Shown: positions 1 to 8,622 of the stretch, in pieces
Layout: the number at the start of each line of letters is the position of its first letter
Numbering within the stretch: the first letter of the stretch is position 1
NCBI GenBank assembly: GCA_903826865.1
Contig: CAIKGD010000048.1
Coordinates: forward strand, 62,001 to 126,000
DNA: 64,000 nucleotides
Origin: an uncultured Verrucomicrobiota bacterium
GTDB taxonomy: Bacteria; Verrucomicrobiota; Kiritimatiellia; Kiritimatiellales; Tichowtungiaceae
Reading direction: 5' to 3'
Translations under genes and position numbers: made by a program
The notes under the pieces: model-generated
The model's database searches: none
What the model was told of the DNA's origin: nothing
What the model saw: only the letters and a program-made list of their open reading frames with translations

Positions 1-257
1 TTTTTGCCACCGACCGCGCTTTGGAACTGGTCGGGCAGGGCATGCCGTTCCGTGACGCTTACCAGTACGTCAAAGAAAACCTCGGCGAACTGGCGAATAT
101 GGATCCGGTCAAAGCGATCCTGCAGAAAACGCATCTTGGCGCACCGCTCGGCATCGACTGGGAACTGCTCAAAGACCGCGCCTCCGCCGTTGTTGAAACG
201 GTTCGCGAAGAGCGCCGTGTGATTGACCGTGCGGTCAGTAAACTAATGAAAGGCTGA
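1..257 (+). CDS. argH: argininosuccinate lyase, C-terminal part (5' end outside window)
   Basis: Open frame from the window edge, ATDRALELVGQGMPFRDAY.YVKENL...DPVKAILQKTHLGAP, matches the ArgH C-terminal region as recalled. Confidence 0.85.
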   Translation, partial: FATDRALELVGQGMPFRDAYQYVKENLGELANMDPVKAILQKTHLGAPLGIDWELLKDRASAVVETVREERRVIDRAVSKLMKG

Positions 258-259
258 AT

Positions 260-1027
260 ATGAAAACTATCATCTACTGGTTCTCGGGAACGGGAAATTC
301 ACTGAGCGTTGCCAAGGCGTTGGCAAAGCAGTGCGGCGATGCCGAGCTGATTCCAATAGCCAAGGCTGTTAAAAATCCGCCGCTGTCCGCAGAGCGCATT
401 GGATTGGTCTTTCCGGTTTACGGCTGGGGGCCGCCGGCTCTTGTCGCGAAGTTTGCCGAAAAACTTAATGCTTCGCCGGACGCCTATATTTTTGCAGTCG
501 TTACTTATGCGGGCAGTCAGGGCGGAACACTGGCGGTTTTGCGGAGGATATTGCAGAAGCGCGGACTCGATCTCGCCGCCGGATGGGGCGTGAAGATGCC
601 GGAAAATTATCCGCCGCTCGGCGGCGCGCCCGCTCCGGAAAAACAGCAGACGGTTAATGCGGCTGCTGAAGAACAGATCGGAAAGATCGCCGCAGAACTT
701 CAACGGTCGCCGCGCGGGCGGTACGAAAAATCCGCCGCGGTTTGGCGGATGCTGAGCCGGGTGATCTATCCGCTGTTTCAGAAAAATGTGCCGCGGGCCG
801 ACCGCTCTTTTCGCTCCGATGAAAAATGTAACGGATGCGGTATTTGCGCCAAGGTCTGCCCGGTGAAGGATATTGAAATGATCGGCGGAAAACCGAAGTG
901 GCTGGGGCATTGTGAGCAGTGCTATGCCTGTTTTCACTGGTGTCCGCAGAAGGCGGTGCAGTATGGACGGTCTTCAAAACAGCACCGTTACCATCATCCT
1001 GCTGCCGAACTTTCAGACTTTCTCTGA
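260..1027 (+). CDS. EFR1-type flavodoxin/4Fe-4S ferredoxin fusion protein
   Basis: N-terminal flavodoxin loop YWFSGTGNSLSVAKAL; C-terminal CNGCGICAKVCPV and CEQCYACFHWCP ferredoxin motifs. Confidence 0.85.
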   Translation: MKTIIYWFSGTGNSLSVAKALAKQCGDAELIPIAKAVKNPPLSAERIGLVFPVYGWGPPALVAKFAEKLNASPDAYIFAVVTYAGSQGGTLAVLRRILQKRGLDLAAGWGVKMPENYPPLGGAPAPEKQQTVNAAAEEQIGKIAAELQRSPRGRYEKSAAVWRMLSRVIYPLFQKNVPRADRSFRSDEKCNGCGICAKVCPVKDIEMIGGKPKWLGHCEQCYACFHWCPQKAVQYGRSSKQHRYHHPAAELSDFL

Positions 1028-1034
1028 GGCGTTT

Positions 1035-1253
1035 TTATTGGCCGGATAAAGCCGCTATGATGATGTCCTGAACCAGGTGGGTGTGGTCAGGGTTGAGCTC
1101 CGGCGGAATCCATTCGTGACCCACGGCGATGGCGATCCGCCGTCGTGCGCACAGCAGAGGGTTTCCTTTGCAGTAGGCTTCTTTCAATACGGCTATAGCT
1201 TCTGAACTTGTGCCGTTGAAAAACAGGCACTCTTCCAACAATCCGCAGTCCAT
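1035..1253 (-). CDS. small hypothetical protein (72 aa)
   Basis: ORF with plausible composition; no recognised family. Confidence 0.35.
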   Translation of the reverse strand: MDCGLLEECLFFNGTSSEAIAVLKEAYCKGNPLLCARRRIAIAVGHEWIPPELNPDHTHLVQDIIIAALSGQ

Positions 1254-1416
1254 AAAGTTCCTTTCTGACCGGGGAAACTAATCCCAGTTGAAAGGCGCGG
1301 CAATAAAAACCTGTAAGCATTTTAAAGAATATAATTTTTAAAATAATATAACCACGAAACAGAACGGCTGTTTTTGATAATCACTGTTCCGCAACGGGCA
1401 TTGATTCCGCCCTGTG

Positions 1417-2667
1417 CTAATTCCTGGCGGAATGGTTTTTCGGAGGAACCATTGCCATGATATCAGCGGCGGGACGTTCATTGCGAATGAGTTGCGCCAT
1501 GGTGCGCATGTACGGGTCAATATGGTGCAGAAACATCTTGTAGCCTTCGCACAGCCAGTTAAGTCCCGGTTCGCCGGTCGGAGTGGTGATGAAGCGGTGC
1601 TTTGGACATTCGCCGTGGCAGACAAACATGACATCGCATTTACGGCACCACTCAGGAAGTTTGTCGAATTTATCGTTACCAAACTTTTTCTGCTTTTCTG
1701 AGGCGGCCAGCGTGCTCATTGGCGTTTGGAGAATATTGCCGAGCAGGAAGTCGGGATAAACAAAGTGGTCACAGGCGTAGATGTCGCCGGTGTGTTCGAT
1801 GATCATCGCGGTGCCGCAACGTTCAGCGAAAACACAGAGCGGCGGCGGCATATCCATCCAGCCGTTGAGCATGACATCGAAAATCTGCACAAACATATTG
1901 CCGACATCGCGGCGCACCCATTCCTCGAAAATATCGATCAGAAATTGACCGTACTGCTTCGGCTGGACAGTCCACGGCATAACGCGGTCATCAATGTCTT
2001 CCGCGGCGAGATCGGGGGGCAGGGCGAGTTTCAGGCCGAGTCGCGCGGCGGCGTCATCGGGTTTGCGCTCGATGATGGGAATAAACTGCAGGAAGGTGCT
2101 GCCGGTACTTTTCAGAAAGTCATAAATCTCCAGTGCGTACTGCGCATTCTGGCGGGTGACACAGGTCAGCGTGTTGAAGTCCACCCGGCTGGCTTTCATC
2201 AGCTTGAGCGCTTTCATCACCCGGTCAAAGGTCGGTTTGCCGCCGCGATCAACGCGGAATTTATCGTGGATGTGGCGCGGGCCGTCGAGGCTCAGGCCGA
2301 TCAGGAATTTTTCTTTGGCCAGAAACTTGCACCAGTCATTGTCGATCAGCGTGCCGTTGGTCTGGAAGGCGTTTTGCACGGGGCGCCCGGCGGAATATTT
2401 TTTCTGGAGCTGAACCGCTTTCTGAAAGAACTCCACGCCCATCAGCGTCGGCTCTCCGCCCTGCCAGGCGAAAAGGATTTCCGGCGTATTCTGCGACTCG
2501 CAGTACTGCCTGATGTAGGTTTCGAGCACCTCATCGTTCATGCGGTGCATTTTGCTGTCCTTGAACAGCACTTCTTTTTCGAGATAAAAGCAGTACTTGC
2601 AGGCCAGATTGCAGTCCGGGCCCGCCGGTTTGGCCATCAGATGAAAAGGTTTTTTCTGAGCGATCAT
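1417..2667 (-). CDS. anaerobic sulfatase-maturating enzyme (radical SAM/SPASM)
   Basis: CNLACKYCFYLEK radical SAM motif, FAWQGGEPTLMG, and C-terminal CRKCDVMFVCHGECPKHRF cluster motif. Confidence 0.92.
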   Translation of the reverse strand: MIAQKKPFHLMAKPAGPDCNLACKYCFYLEKEVLFKDSKMHRMNDEVLETYIRQYCESQNTPEILFAWQGGEPTLMGVEFFQKAVQLQKKYSAGRPVQNAFQTNGTLIDNDWCKFLAKEKFLIGLSLDGPRHIHDKFRVDRGGKPTFDRVMKALKLMKASRVDFNTLTCVTRQNAQYALEIYDFLKSTGSTFLQFIPIIERKPDDAAARLGLKLALPPDLAAEDIDDRVMPWTVQPKQYGQFLIDIFEEWVRRDVGNMFVQIFDVMLNGWMDMPPPLCVFAERCGTAMIIEHTGDIYACDHFVYPDFLLGNILQTPMSTLAASEKQKKFGNDKFDKLPEWCRKCDVMFVCHGECPKHRFITTPTGEPGLNWLCEGYKMFLHHIDPYMRTMAQLIRNERPAADIMAMVPPKNHSARN

Positions 2668-2676
2668 TCGGGGAGA

Positions 2677-3423
2677 TTAGAATGAGGTGAGAATGGCGTC
2701 GAGCCATTCTTCTTTTTTCGACTGGAGCATCGGACTGGGATGAGCGGTCAGTACCGGATCGTTACCGGCGGGCACGGTGATGATTTTTCCGCCTGCGATA
2801 CGGCTCAGGCACTGCTTTGCCAGCGGAATAAGACCGGCATCCTGACCCCAGCCGATGATAAACGGCGCGCCGGTTTTACGATGGAGCATCGTTTCGCGTT
2901 CTGCGGTGCGGGCCTCACAGAACAGGCTGTGCGTTGCGCCGCCAGACAGGGCGGCCAGCTTTTGGGTGCGGGCGATAAAGCTCGGGCTCTTCGGGTCGCG
3001 CAGATCGGAAATATTCAGTACGCGGATGTGTTTCCAATGTTTGGAAACCATGATGCGCATAATCTGATACTGCGTATTGTCCGGTTGTGTCAGCACCAGC
3101 GGCTTCTTGAAACCGGCGGGCAGAGGCATCGTTAGCAGACTGTCGGTGTCACCGTCTTCAATCGGACGCGATGAGCCGGGATTCATCATAATCACTACCG
3201 CATCGGGCAGATTCCCTGTTGCGCCGGAATTGCTGAAAAGGTCGTTGGGGCCGGTTCCGGCACCGACCGCTTCACGCGGCAGAGAGGTAATCTCCAGCAC
3301 ACTCCGGCAAAGTTGCGGTTCTATCCCTTTGACGTGCAGGCGGTAGAAATGTCCGTAACAGCGGAAGGTCTTCTTCAGTTCGGCGGCGTAAGTGAATGTG
3401 GACATAGGCCTGAATTTAAACAC
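2677..3423 (-). CDS. hypothetical protein, possibly DUF1643-like
   Basis: Intact ORF with VIMMNPGSS, LNISDLRDP and FIIGWGQDAG motifs; family assignment tentative. Confidence 0.5.
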   Translation of the reverse strand: MFKFRPMSTFTYAAELKKTFRCYGHFYRLHVKGIEPQLCRSVLEITSLPREAVGAGTGPNDLFSNSGATGNLPDAVVIMMNPGSSRPIEDGDTDSLLTMPLPAGFKKPLVLTQPDNTQYQIMRIMVSKHWKHIRVLNISDLRDPKSPSFIARTQKLAALSGGATHSLFCEARTAERETMLHRKTGAPFIIGWGQDAGLIPLAKQCLSRIAGGKIITVPAGNDPVLTAHPSPMLQSKKEEWLDAILTSF

Positions 3424-3609
3424 GGTTGACGGAGTTTTCCAACCATGCGGTGATCTCTAGGCAGAGTTTTCTGTCACCATGCCGGAACTGCCGTCCAATG
3501 GCAACAAATCCCGATGGAGCGACCGCCGTCAGAACCATGAGTAAAACGACTTGGCGGGGGCTAATGCGGAAAACTCGCGCCGCTTAGCCGGTATGAGGCC
3601 GCACAACAA

Positions 3610-4218
3610 CATGTGTGGTCTTGACCTCTCCGGTATGCCCGTGGACTGTTCAGCGGCTCTGAACAGATCCGGAGCCTGCACAAATTTATTGAGACCCGGC
3701 GCAGGTTCGCCAGTGTTCTTCAGGATGCCATGAAAGCCGGAGAGCTTCAGAACCGCCTGATTCATGGTGACCCTAAAGGCAGCAATATCATGATCGACGA
3801 TGATTCCGGAAAGGGCACAGCCATCATTGATCTGGATACCGTTAAGCCGGGGTTGATTCATTATGACTTCGGGGATGCACCGCGGTCGCTTTGCAACCGG
3901 GCCGGTGAGGAAGCGGAAAATCTGTCTGATGTCGTTTTCGATCTGGATTTTTGCGACGCATTTGTACACGGCTACACGGTTAATGCAAAAAATTTCCTGA
4001 CTAAGACGGACCGGAAGTATCCGTATGACGCAATCCGGCTGATCGCCTTTGAACGGGGGATCCGGTTTTTTCAGGATCATCCGGCCGGCAACGTCTACTT
4101 CAAGATTCGCGTTCCCGGGCAGAATCTTCACCGGGCAAATGTTCAGTTCCGCCTGTGCGAGCGCATTGACATCCGCAAGCGGCAGATCAAGCAACTGCTC
4201 GACGAAGCCTTTCAATAA
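3610..4218 (+). pseudogene. 5'-truncated/frameshifted phosphotransferase (APH/NahK-like kinase) remnant
   Basis: C-terminal kinase lobe intact (LIHGDPKGSNIMIDDDSGKGTAIIDLDTVKPGLIHYDFGD); homology-like coding continues upstream of the 3730 ATG to an in-frame TGA at 3622-3624, and the N-lobe is missing. Confidence 0.7.
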
Positions 4219-4285
4219 AGGTCGAACCGTCGAAACAGGCCGCAGTGGGAAACAGGCCCCTACAGCACTCCATTTGTTCACTGCA

Positions 4286-5425
4286 TTAAGGTGCAGCGAT
4301 AAACTGCACGCAGGTCGGGCTGGGGACTTCGATGGTACTTCCGGTGAATTCAAGCTGGCCGGTTTTGCGGTTTATTCTGAACACGGTGACATTGCCGGAG
4401 TTCTGGTTGGCGGCGATCAGGTACGTTCCGGTCGGGTCGATGCGGAAGGCGCGCGGAATTTTTCCGCGGGTTGATTCACGACCGAGCAGAGTAAGTTTGC
4501 CGGTGGCGGCATCAATGGCAAAGATGGTCAGACTGTCATCGCCGCGGTTCCCGACATAAAGAAATCTTCCGTCCGGAGAGGTCAGGATTTCAGACGTGGT
4601 TTTTGTTTCGTCAAAACCGACCGGGATAGTGGCGATGCTCTGAATTTCAGTGAGGGTGCCTTTGTTCGCATCATACCGGAAGGCAACAACCTTATTGACG
4701 ATTTCGAGATTGGCGTAGGCGAATTTTCCGGACGGATGGAAGGTGAAGTGGCGCGGTCCGCCGCCGGGCTCGGTTGCGGTGAACGGCGGATCGTTTGGTG
4801 TGAGTGTTCCGGATGCCGCATCAAAGCGGTAGATCATGATTTTATCCATACCCAGATCGACCGCCATTGCGAAACGTCCGGCAGGATCGCAGTTGATGGA
4901 GTGGGTGTAAGCCTTGGTTTGCCGTTTCGGATGAACGCTGGAGCCGGTGTGCTGCTGCACAGAGGAGGGCGGCGCAAGCGATCCGTCGGGCTGGATGGGC
5001 AGTACGGAACAGCTGCCGCCGCTATAGTTGGCAACCAGCAGATTTTTTCCTGCCGGATCAATCGACACATAGCAGGGGCCCGTTCCTCCGGACGGCTGGG
5101 TATTGATAATAGTCAGTGTCCCGTCGGCTTCCGATAGGCTGAAGGCGTTGACCGTTCCTTTGCTCTCGCCGGTAGAGTAGATGTGGCGTCCGTCTGGATG
5201 GAGGGCAAGAAAGGCGGCACTGACTGCATTGCTGACGCGAACCGCCTGGCCCAATTGGCCGGTTCTCATATCAAGATCTGCCATGTAGATTCCGCACTTA
5301 TCCTGCTTGGCCGATGTTCCGAAATAAACGCGGTATGTACGGGCTGCGGGTGCCACTACGGTCGCGGTACATCCGGCAAGAAGGAGAACGGTAAGAGCGG
5401 CGGCGCAATCAAATGCTGTTTTCAT
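4286..5425 (-). CDS. lactonase family beta-propeller protein (6-phosphogluconolactonase/YbhE-like), lipoprotein signal
   Basis: Lipobox LLLAGCTA; repeats FLALHPDGRHIYSTGE, GGGPRHFTFHPSGKFAYANLE, ILTSPDGRFLYVGNRGDDSLTIF. Confidence 0.85.
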   Translation of the reverse strand: MKTAFDCAAALTVLLLAGCTATVVAPAARTYRVYFGTSAKQDKCGIYMADLDMRTGQLGQAVRVSNAVSAAFLALHPDGRHIYSTGESKGTVNAFSLSEADGTLTIINTQPSGGTGPCYVSIDPAGKNLLVANYSGGSCSVLPIQPDGSLAPPSSVQQHTGSSVHPKRQTKAYTHSINCDPAGRFAMAVDLGMDKIMIYRFDAASGTLTPNDPPFTATEPGGGPRHFTFHPSGKFAYANLEIVNKVVAFRYDANKGTLTEIQSIATIPVGFDETKTTSEILTSPDGRFLYVGNRGDDSLTIFAIDAATGKLTLLGRESTRGKIPRAFRIDPTGTYLIAANQNSGNVTVFRINRKTGQLEFTGSTIEVPSPTCVQFIAAP

Positions 5426-5499
5426 GAGGCGAACCTAGCAAAGCGGCTTCAGGTTGACCAGATCGGCTTTTCGTTGCGCATTTCTTTGAGGGGTAAGTT

Positions 5500-5510
5500 G
5501 ACAAGTTGTC
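5500..5510. promoter_or_regulatory. candidate operator/promoter of the TA operon
   Basis: Palindrome GACAAgTTGTC overlapping a TTGACA -35-like hexamer, ~40 bp upstream of the antitoxin ATG. Confidence 0.35.
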
Positions 5511-5547
5511 CCGTTAGTGTCAGGCTGTATCCAGAGGAATTAAACCT

Positions 5548-5790
5548 ATGAAGACATTGCCGGTGGGCGAATTTAAAACCCGTTTTTCCGATGTGCTGGA
5601 TCGCGTTCAGCATGGAGAGGAAATTGCGGTAAGCTATGGCCGCAAGAAAGAGAAGATTGCTGTCATCATTCCCTATTCTCATTACAAGCAGCCTGCGAAA
5701 CGCGTGTTGGGTGTGATGGAAGAAACGGCCTCGTATAAGGTAAAAGGCGATTTCAAAATCAGCACCGAAGAATTTCTGGGATTGGAATGA
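5548..5790 (+). CDS. type II antitoxin, Phd/YefM family
   Basis: MKTLPVGEFKTRFSDVLDRVQHGEEIAVSYGRKKEKIAVIIPY is Phd/YefM-like; overlaps the PIN toxin start by ATGA. Confidence 0.88.
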   Translation: MKTLPVGEFKTRFSDVLDRVQHGEEIAVSYGRKKEKIAVIIPYSHYKQPAKRVLGVMEETASYKVKGDFKISTEEFLGLE

Positions 5791-6185
5791 AATACCTGCT
5801 CGATACCCATGTGCTTTTATGGGCTCTTTTTGAACCCGCACGAATCAGTGTCCATGCCCGCAAGGTTATTGAAAATCCCGAAAGCGACGTTCATGTCAGC
5901 GCTCTTTCCTTCTGGGAGATTGCGCTTAAATACCAGATCGGCAAACTGGAACTGAAAGGCTGTGTCCCGGATGATTTACCGGCGCAGGTTGAGCGTATGG
6001 GAATAGAGATTCTTCCGCTGGATGCCGCATTGCTTTCCTCATCCTATCGCCTGCCGCTGGATGCGCACAAAGACCCGTTTGACCGCTTATTGGCATGCCA
6101 TGCGATACAGGGAAGCATGACTTTGATTACCAAAGACGAAGCTTTCGCGGAATACCTGAGCGTCGGGTTGAAAACGCTTTGGTAA
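5787..6185 (+). CDS. type II toxin, PIN domain (VapC-like)
   Basis: YLLDTHVLLWALFEP, VSALSFWEIALKYQIGKL, DPFDRLLACHAI.....LITKDEAF PIN acidic residues. Confidence 0.9.
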   Translation: MKYLLDTHVLLWALFEPARISVHARKVIENPESDVHVSALSFWEIALKYQIGKLELKGCVPDDLPAQVERMGIEILPLDAALLSSSYRLPLDAHKDPFDRLLACHAIQGSMTLITKDEAFAEYLSVGLKTLW

Positions 6186-6252
6186 TGGATAACACGGCTT
6201 GGCATTAAATGAGGCCGGGCCGCCGGGGGAGCGGCTCTTCTGCTGCACAGCC

Positions 6253-6280
6253 CGATAACCACGAACCTTTAACTGATAAC
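6253..6280. repeat. single-arm heptad-periodic sequence at the XRE gene 3' end
   Basis: CGATAAC CACGAAC CTTTAAC TGATAAC; contains the XRE stop codon. Confidence 0.55.
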
Positions 6281-6523
6281 CTTGTGGAACTCTTTCGCAA
6301 GTTCCGCATAAACAGCCTTGGCATCCTGGCCGAGTGCATTGCAGACCCAGAAAAATTCCACCACATCCAGTCGCCGTTCGCCGTGTTCAATCCGCCATAT
6401 AAACGAATTTTCCCGATCCATTTTTTCGGCAAGGTCGCGCTGTGTCAGTCCCGCCTCTTCTCGCATCTGAATCAGCTTTTGAAGCACAATGCCGTATTCG
6501 TCTGAATGGATGGATTTCTTCAT
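6269..6523 (-). CDS. XRE-family HTH transcriptional regulator (start taken at internal Met, 6521-6523)
   Basis: LIQMREEAGLTQRDLAEKMDRENSFIWRIEHGERRLDVVEFFWVCNALG is an XRE HTH; the longer 6613 start would read through both operator repeats. Confidence 0.82.
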   Translation of the reverse strand: MKKSIHSDEYGIVLQKLIQMREEAGLTQRDLAEKMDRENSFIWRIEHGERRLDVVEFFWVCNALGQDAKAVYAELAKEFHKVIS

Positions 6524-6524
6524 C

Positions 6525-6543
6525 TGACCGCATAATGCGGTCA
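6525..6543. promoter_or_regulatory. palindromic operator TGACCGCATAATGCGGTCA
   Basis: 19-bp palindrome (one central unpaired base) ending 1 nt before the XRE start codon; its first 15 nt recur at 6579-6593. Confidence 0.7.
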
Positions 6544-6578
6544 AGAGTCGTAAATTCGCAAAATGAGGCCAAAAGGCT

Positions 6579-6593
6579 TGACCGCATAATGCG
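6579..6593. promoter_or_regulatory. second operator copy TGACCGCATAATGCG
   Basis: Exact 15-nt repeat of the first operator, 54 bp away. Confidence 0.65.
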
Positions 6594-6649
6594 AGCAGAC
6601 TAGTTTTCCGCAAAACAGCGAGGCGAATATTTGATAAAAGGGGGATTCA

Positions 6650-7915
6650 ATGACTGATCAACTGAGATCAAACGAGAGAAGCCGGGCAACGAAATCCATG
6701 AAATTTTCTTGTGTGATTTTTTTGTTTTTACTGTGTACAGGACGCTCTTATGCGGGATTTAAAGATGCATTAAAATCAGCCGCTGGTGGTGCTTTGAGTG
6801 AAGTTGTAACAGCCGTTACTAACTCAACCGCTGAGCAGGCGACAGCCGGAGCCGCCAAAATCAACTCAACAGCTAACGCCGCAAACGGCACATTGGCAGA
6901 ACTTAAGGATGAATCTTCGATTTCCAAAGAGGATTTCATGAAAGCCAATAAATTTTCTGAGGCCGAGTATCTTCAGTGGTTGGGAGAGGTGACTAAACAA
7001 TTAACGAAAACTAAAGGTAATGGTGCTAAGTGGAGTCCTGTATCGGGAATTCCTGTAGAAGGGCTCATTATCGATAAACTGCGAGTTAAGCTTCCTGCTG
7101 ATGAAGCCGGTAAAGTTTTTTGCGTAGTCGAAAACAGCGGAATATTGCTGGCACAGGAATGTGCGTATATTTTGTCCGGCAATGTCTGCATAAAATTTAA
7201 TTACACAACACTCGCTGCCGGGAAATGTGATGAGCGCGGCGATGTAATGCGCAATCCTGAAGCTGGGAGGGTGATACATGTTATTGAAGGAATTTGTTTT
7301 TCTGCAACGGGAAAAATGACTGGCATTGCTAGCGAAAGACGCAAAGAAAGTGAGAAAGCGAAGGAGGGTCAAAGCAAGCAGGCCGAAAAAGAACGCTTAG
7401 AGAAGTTTCGGAGTGGTTTGGTTGCGTATGCTCCGAGTTCAATCCAATGGGGAGATTCGCCGGAAGTCTTAAATAAAATATGCGATATTTTTGTTTCGGA
7501 TAGTTATTACGATTCCAGCATTGATCAAGGCTATGCTAAGTTTTTTGACTCTGATAAAAGGCATGTTTACCTTTCCATTTATCCCGGCGTGGGGGTTTAC
7601 AGTATTTGTGTTGGATTTCCTTCGGGGTCTGTGACGCCAGAACAGTTAATTGAAAAATATACGAAGGAATTCGGATCGCCCGCCATAGAAGAAAAACGCG
7701 GCTTCAAGCAGATTCTTGACGAAGTAATTTATCGGTGGGATGCAAAAACGCACACAGTAGAAATCAGACTGCCTGGATTCGGAACTCCCAGTAGGCTGGA
7801 AGTAAAGCTAACGCGCCTTGAATTGCTCAAAGCGGTTGATGCATTGAAACAGAAGAAAAAGGATGATTCTACGGAAAAGCAGAAAGCGGAAACGCAAAAG
7901 ACATTAAATTTTTAA
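6650..7915 (+). CDS. secreted hypothetical protein (signal peptide; start may be 6698)
   Basis: MKFSCVIFLFLLCTGRSYAG signal-like N-terminus; no recognised domain. Confidence 0.65.
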   Translation: MTDQLRSNERSRATKSMKFSCVIFLFLLCTGRSYAGFKDALKSAAGGALSEVVTAVTNSTAEQATAGAAKINSTANAANGTLAELKDESSISKEDFMKANKFSEAEYLQWLGEVTKQLTKTKGNGAKWSPVSGIPVEGLIIDKLRVKLPADEAGKVFCVVENSGILLAQECAYILSGNVCIKFNYTTLAAGKCDERGDVMRNPEAGRVIHVIEGICFSATGKMTGIASERRKESEKAKEGQSKQAEKERLEKFRSGLVAYAPSSIQWGDSPEVLNKICDIFVSDSYYDSSIDQGYAKFFDSDKRHVYLSIYPGVGVYSICVGFPSGSVTPEQLIEKYTKEFGSPAIEEKRGFKQILDEVIYRWDAKTHTVEIRLPGFGTPSRLEVKLTRLELLKAVDALKQKKKDDSTEKQKAETQKTLNF

Positions 7916-7966
7916 GAGTAAGGGTCAGTAAGGGGAATGAGTTTGAAATCAGGGGGGAATTGTAAC

Positions 7967-8278
7967 ATGGCAATAAAATTAATAATGGAGCATCCGAACA
8001 CGGGAATTATCAAGCGGGCACCGATTGGTTATTCAGTAACCACATTATTTTTTGGCCCTCTTCCTGCGCTGTTGAGGGGTAATTTGAAATGGGCCGTTAT
8101 CATGGCACTTCTAGCTGGTACCGGCATTCCATGGCTGGTTTTCCCGTTCCTTTACAATAAGTTATATGTGAAAACGCTATTGAACAAGGGGTTTAAGGTC
8201 ATTGATGCGGAAGGTGCGTCTATTGAAAATATTAAACGCCTGCTTAATATTAATCTTCCCATGTTGGAGAAAAAGTGA
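7967..8278 (+). CDS. small membrane protein
   Basis: GGGGGAAT ribosome-binding site before ATG 7967; hydrophobic segments TTLFFGPLPALLRG and AVIMALLAGTGIPWLVFPFLY. Confidence 0.6.
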   Translation: MAIKLIMEHPNTGIIKRAPIGYSVTTLFFGPLPALLRGNLKWAVIMALLAGTGIPWLVFPFLYNKLYVKTLLNKGFKVIDAEGASIENIKRLLNINLPMLEKK

Positions 8279-8622
8279 CAGTTCTGGCAGACGATCATAA
8301 AAGCAACACGTTTTTTTGTCTCAAGTGCGGGCGTCCGAATCCCGGAGAGAGTTTTAAGTGCGTACAGTGCGGGTGCCTGTTGCCTGACAGTCCAAGAAGT
8401 AGCGATGAAAATGCCCCGGCTATTCTGTCACGTAGGCTTGCTATGTTTGCGTTAATCCCTGGACTGGGTTTTTTTCTGGGCATCCCAGCGATGATCTTAG
8501 CAAATCAGGGGTTGAGGTTTGCTAGAAGACACCCTAACCGGATCGGGAAAACGGCCTCATATGCCGGATTTTTTTTGGGTCTATTGGGGATGATTATCTC
8601 GGTGTGCTCTTTCTTCCCCTAA
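8275..8622 (+). CDS. zinc-ribbon membrane protein (DUF4190-like)
   Basis: FFCLKCGRPNPGESFKCVQCGCLL zinc ribbon plus two hydrophobic helices; GTG start overlapping upstream stop. Confidence 0.6.
   Translation: MTVLADDHKSNTFFCLKCGRPNPGESFKCVQCGCLLPDSPRSSDENAPAILSRRLAMFALIPGLGFFLGIPAMILANQGLRFARRHPNRIGKTASYAGFFLGLLGMIISVCSFFP

Noticed and set aside
1726-2685. 319-aa plus-strand ORF
   Set aside because: Antisense shadow of the anaerobic sulfatase maturase; no family features.
4219-4285. GTCGAACCGTCGAAACAGG...GGGAAACAGGCCCC as a mobile repeat
   Set aside because: Some internal repetition, but no convincing palindrome or fixed period.
6521-6613. Extended N-terminus of the XRE protein (LLALCGQ...LLTALCGQ)
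   Set aside because: The apparent peptide repeat is only the translation of the duplicated operator; the HTH protein starts well at 6523.
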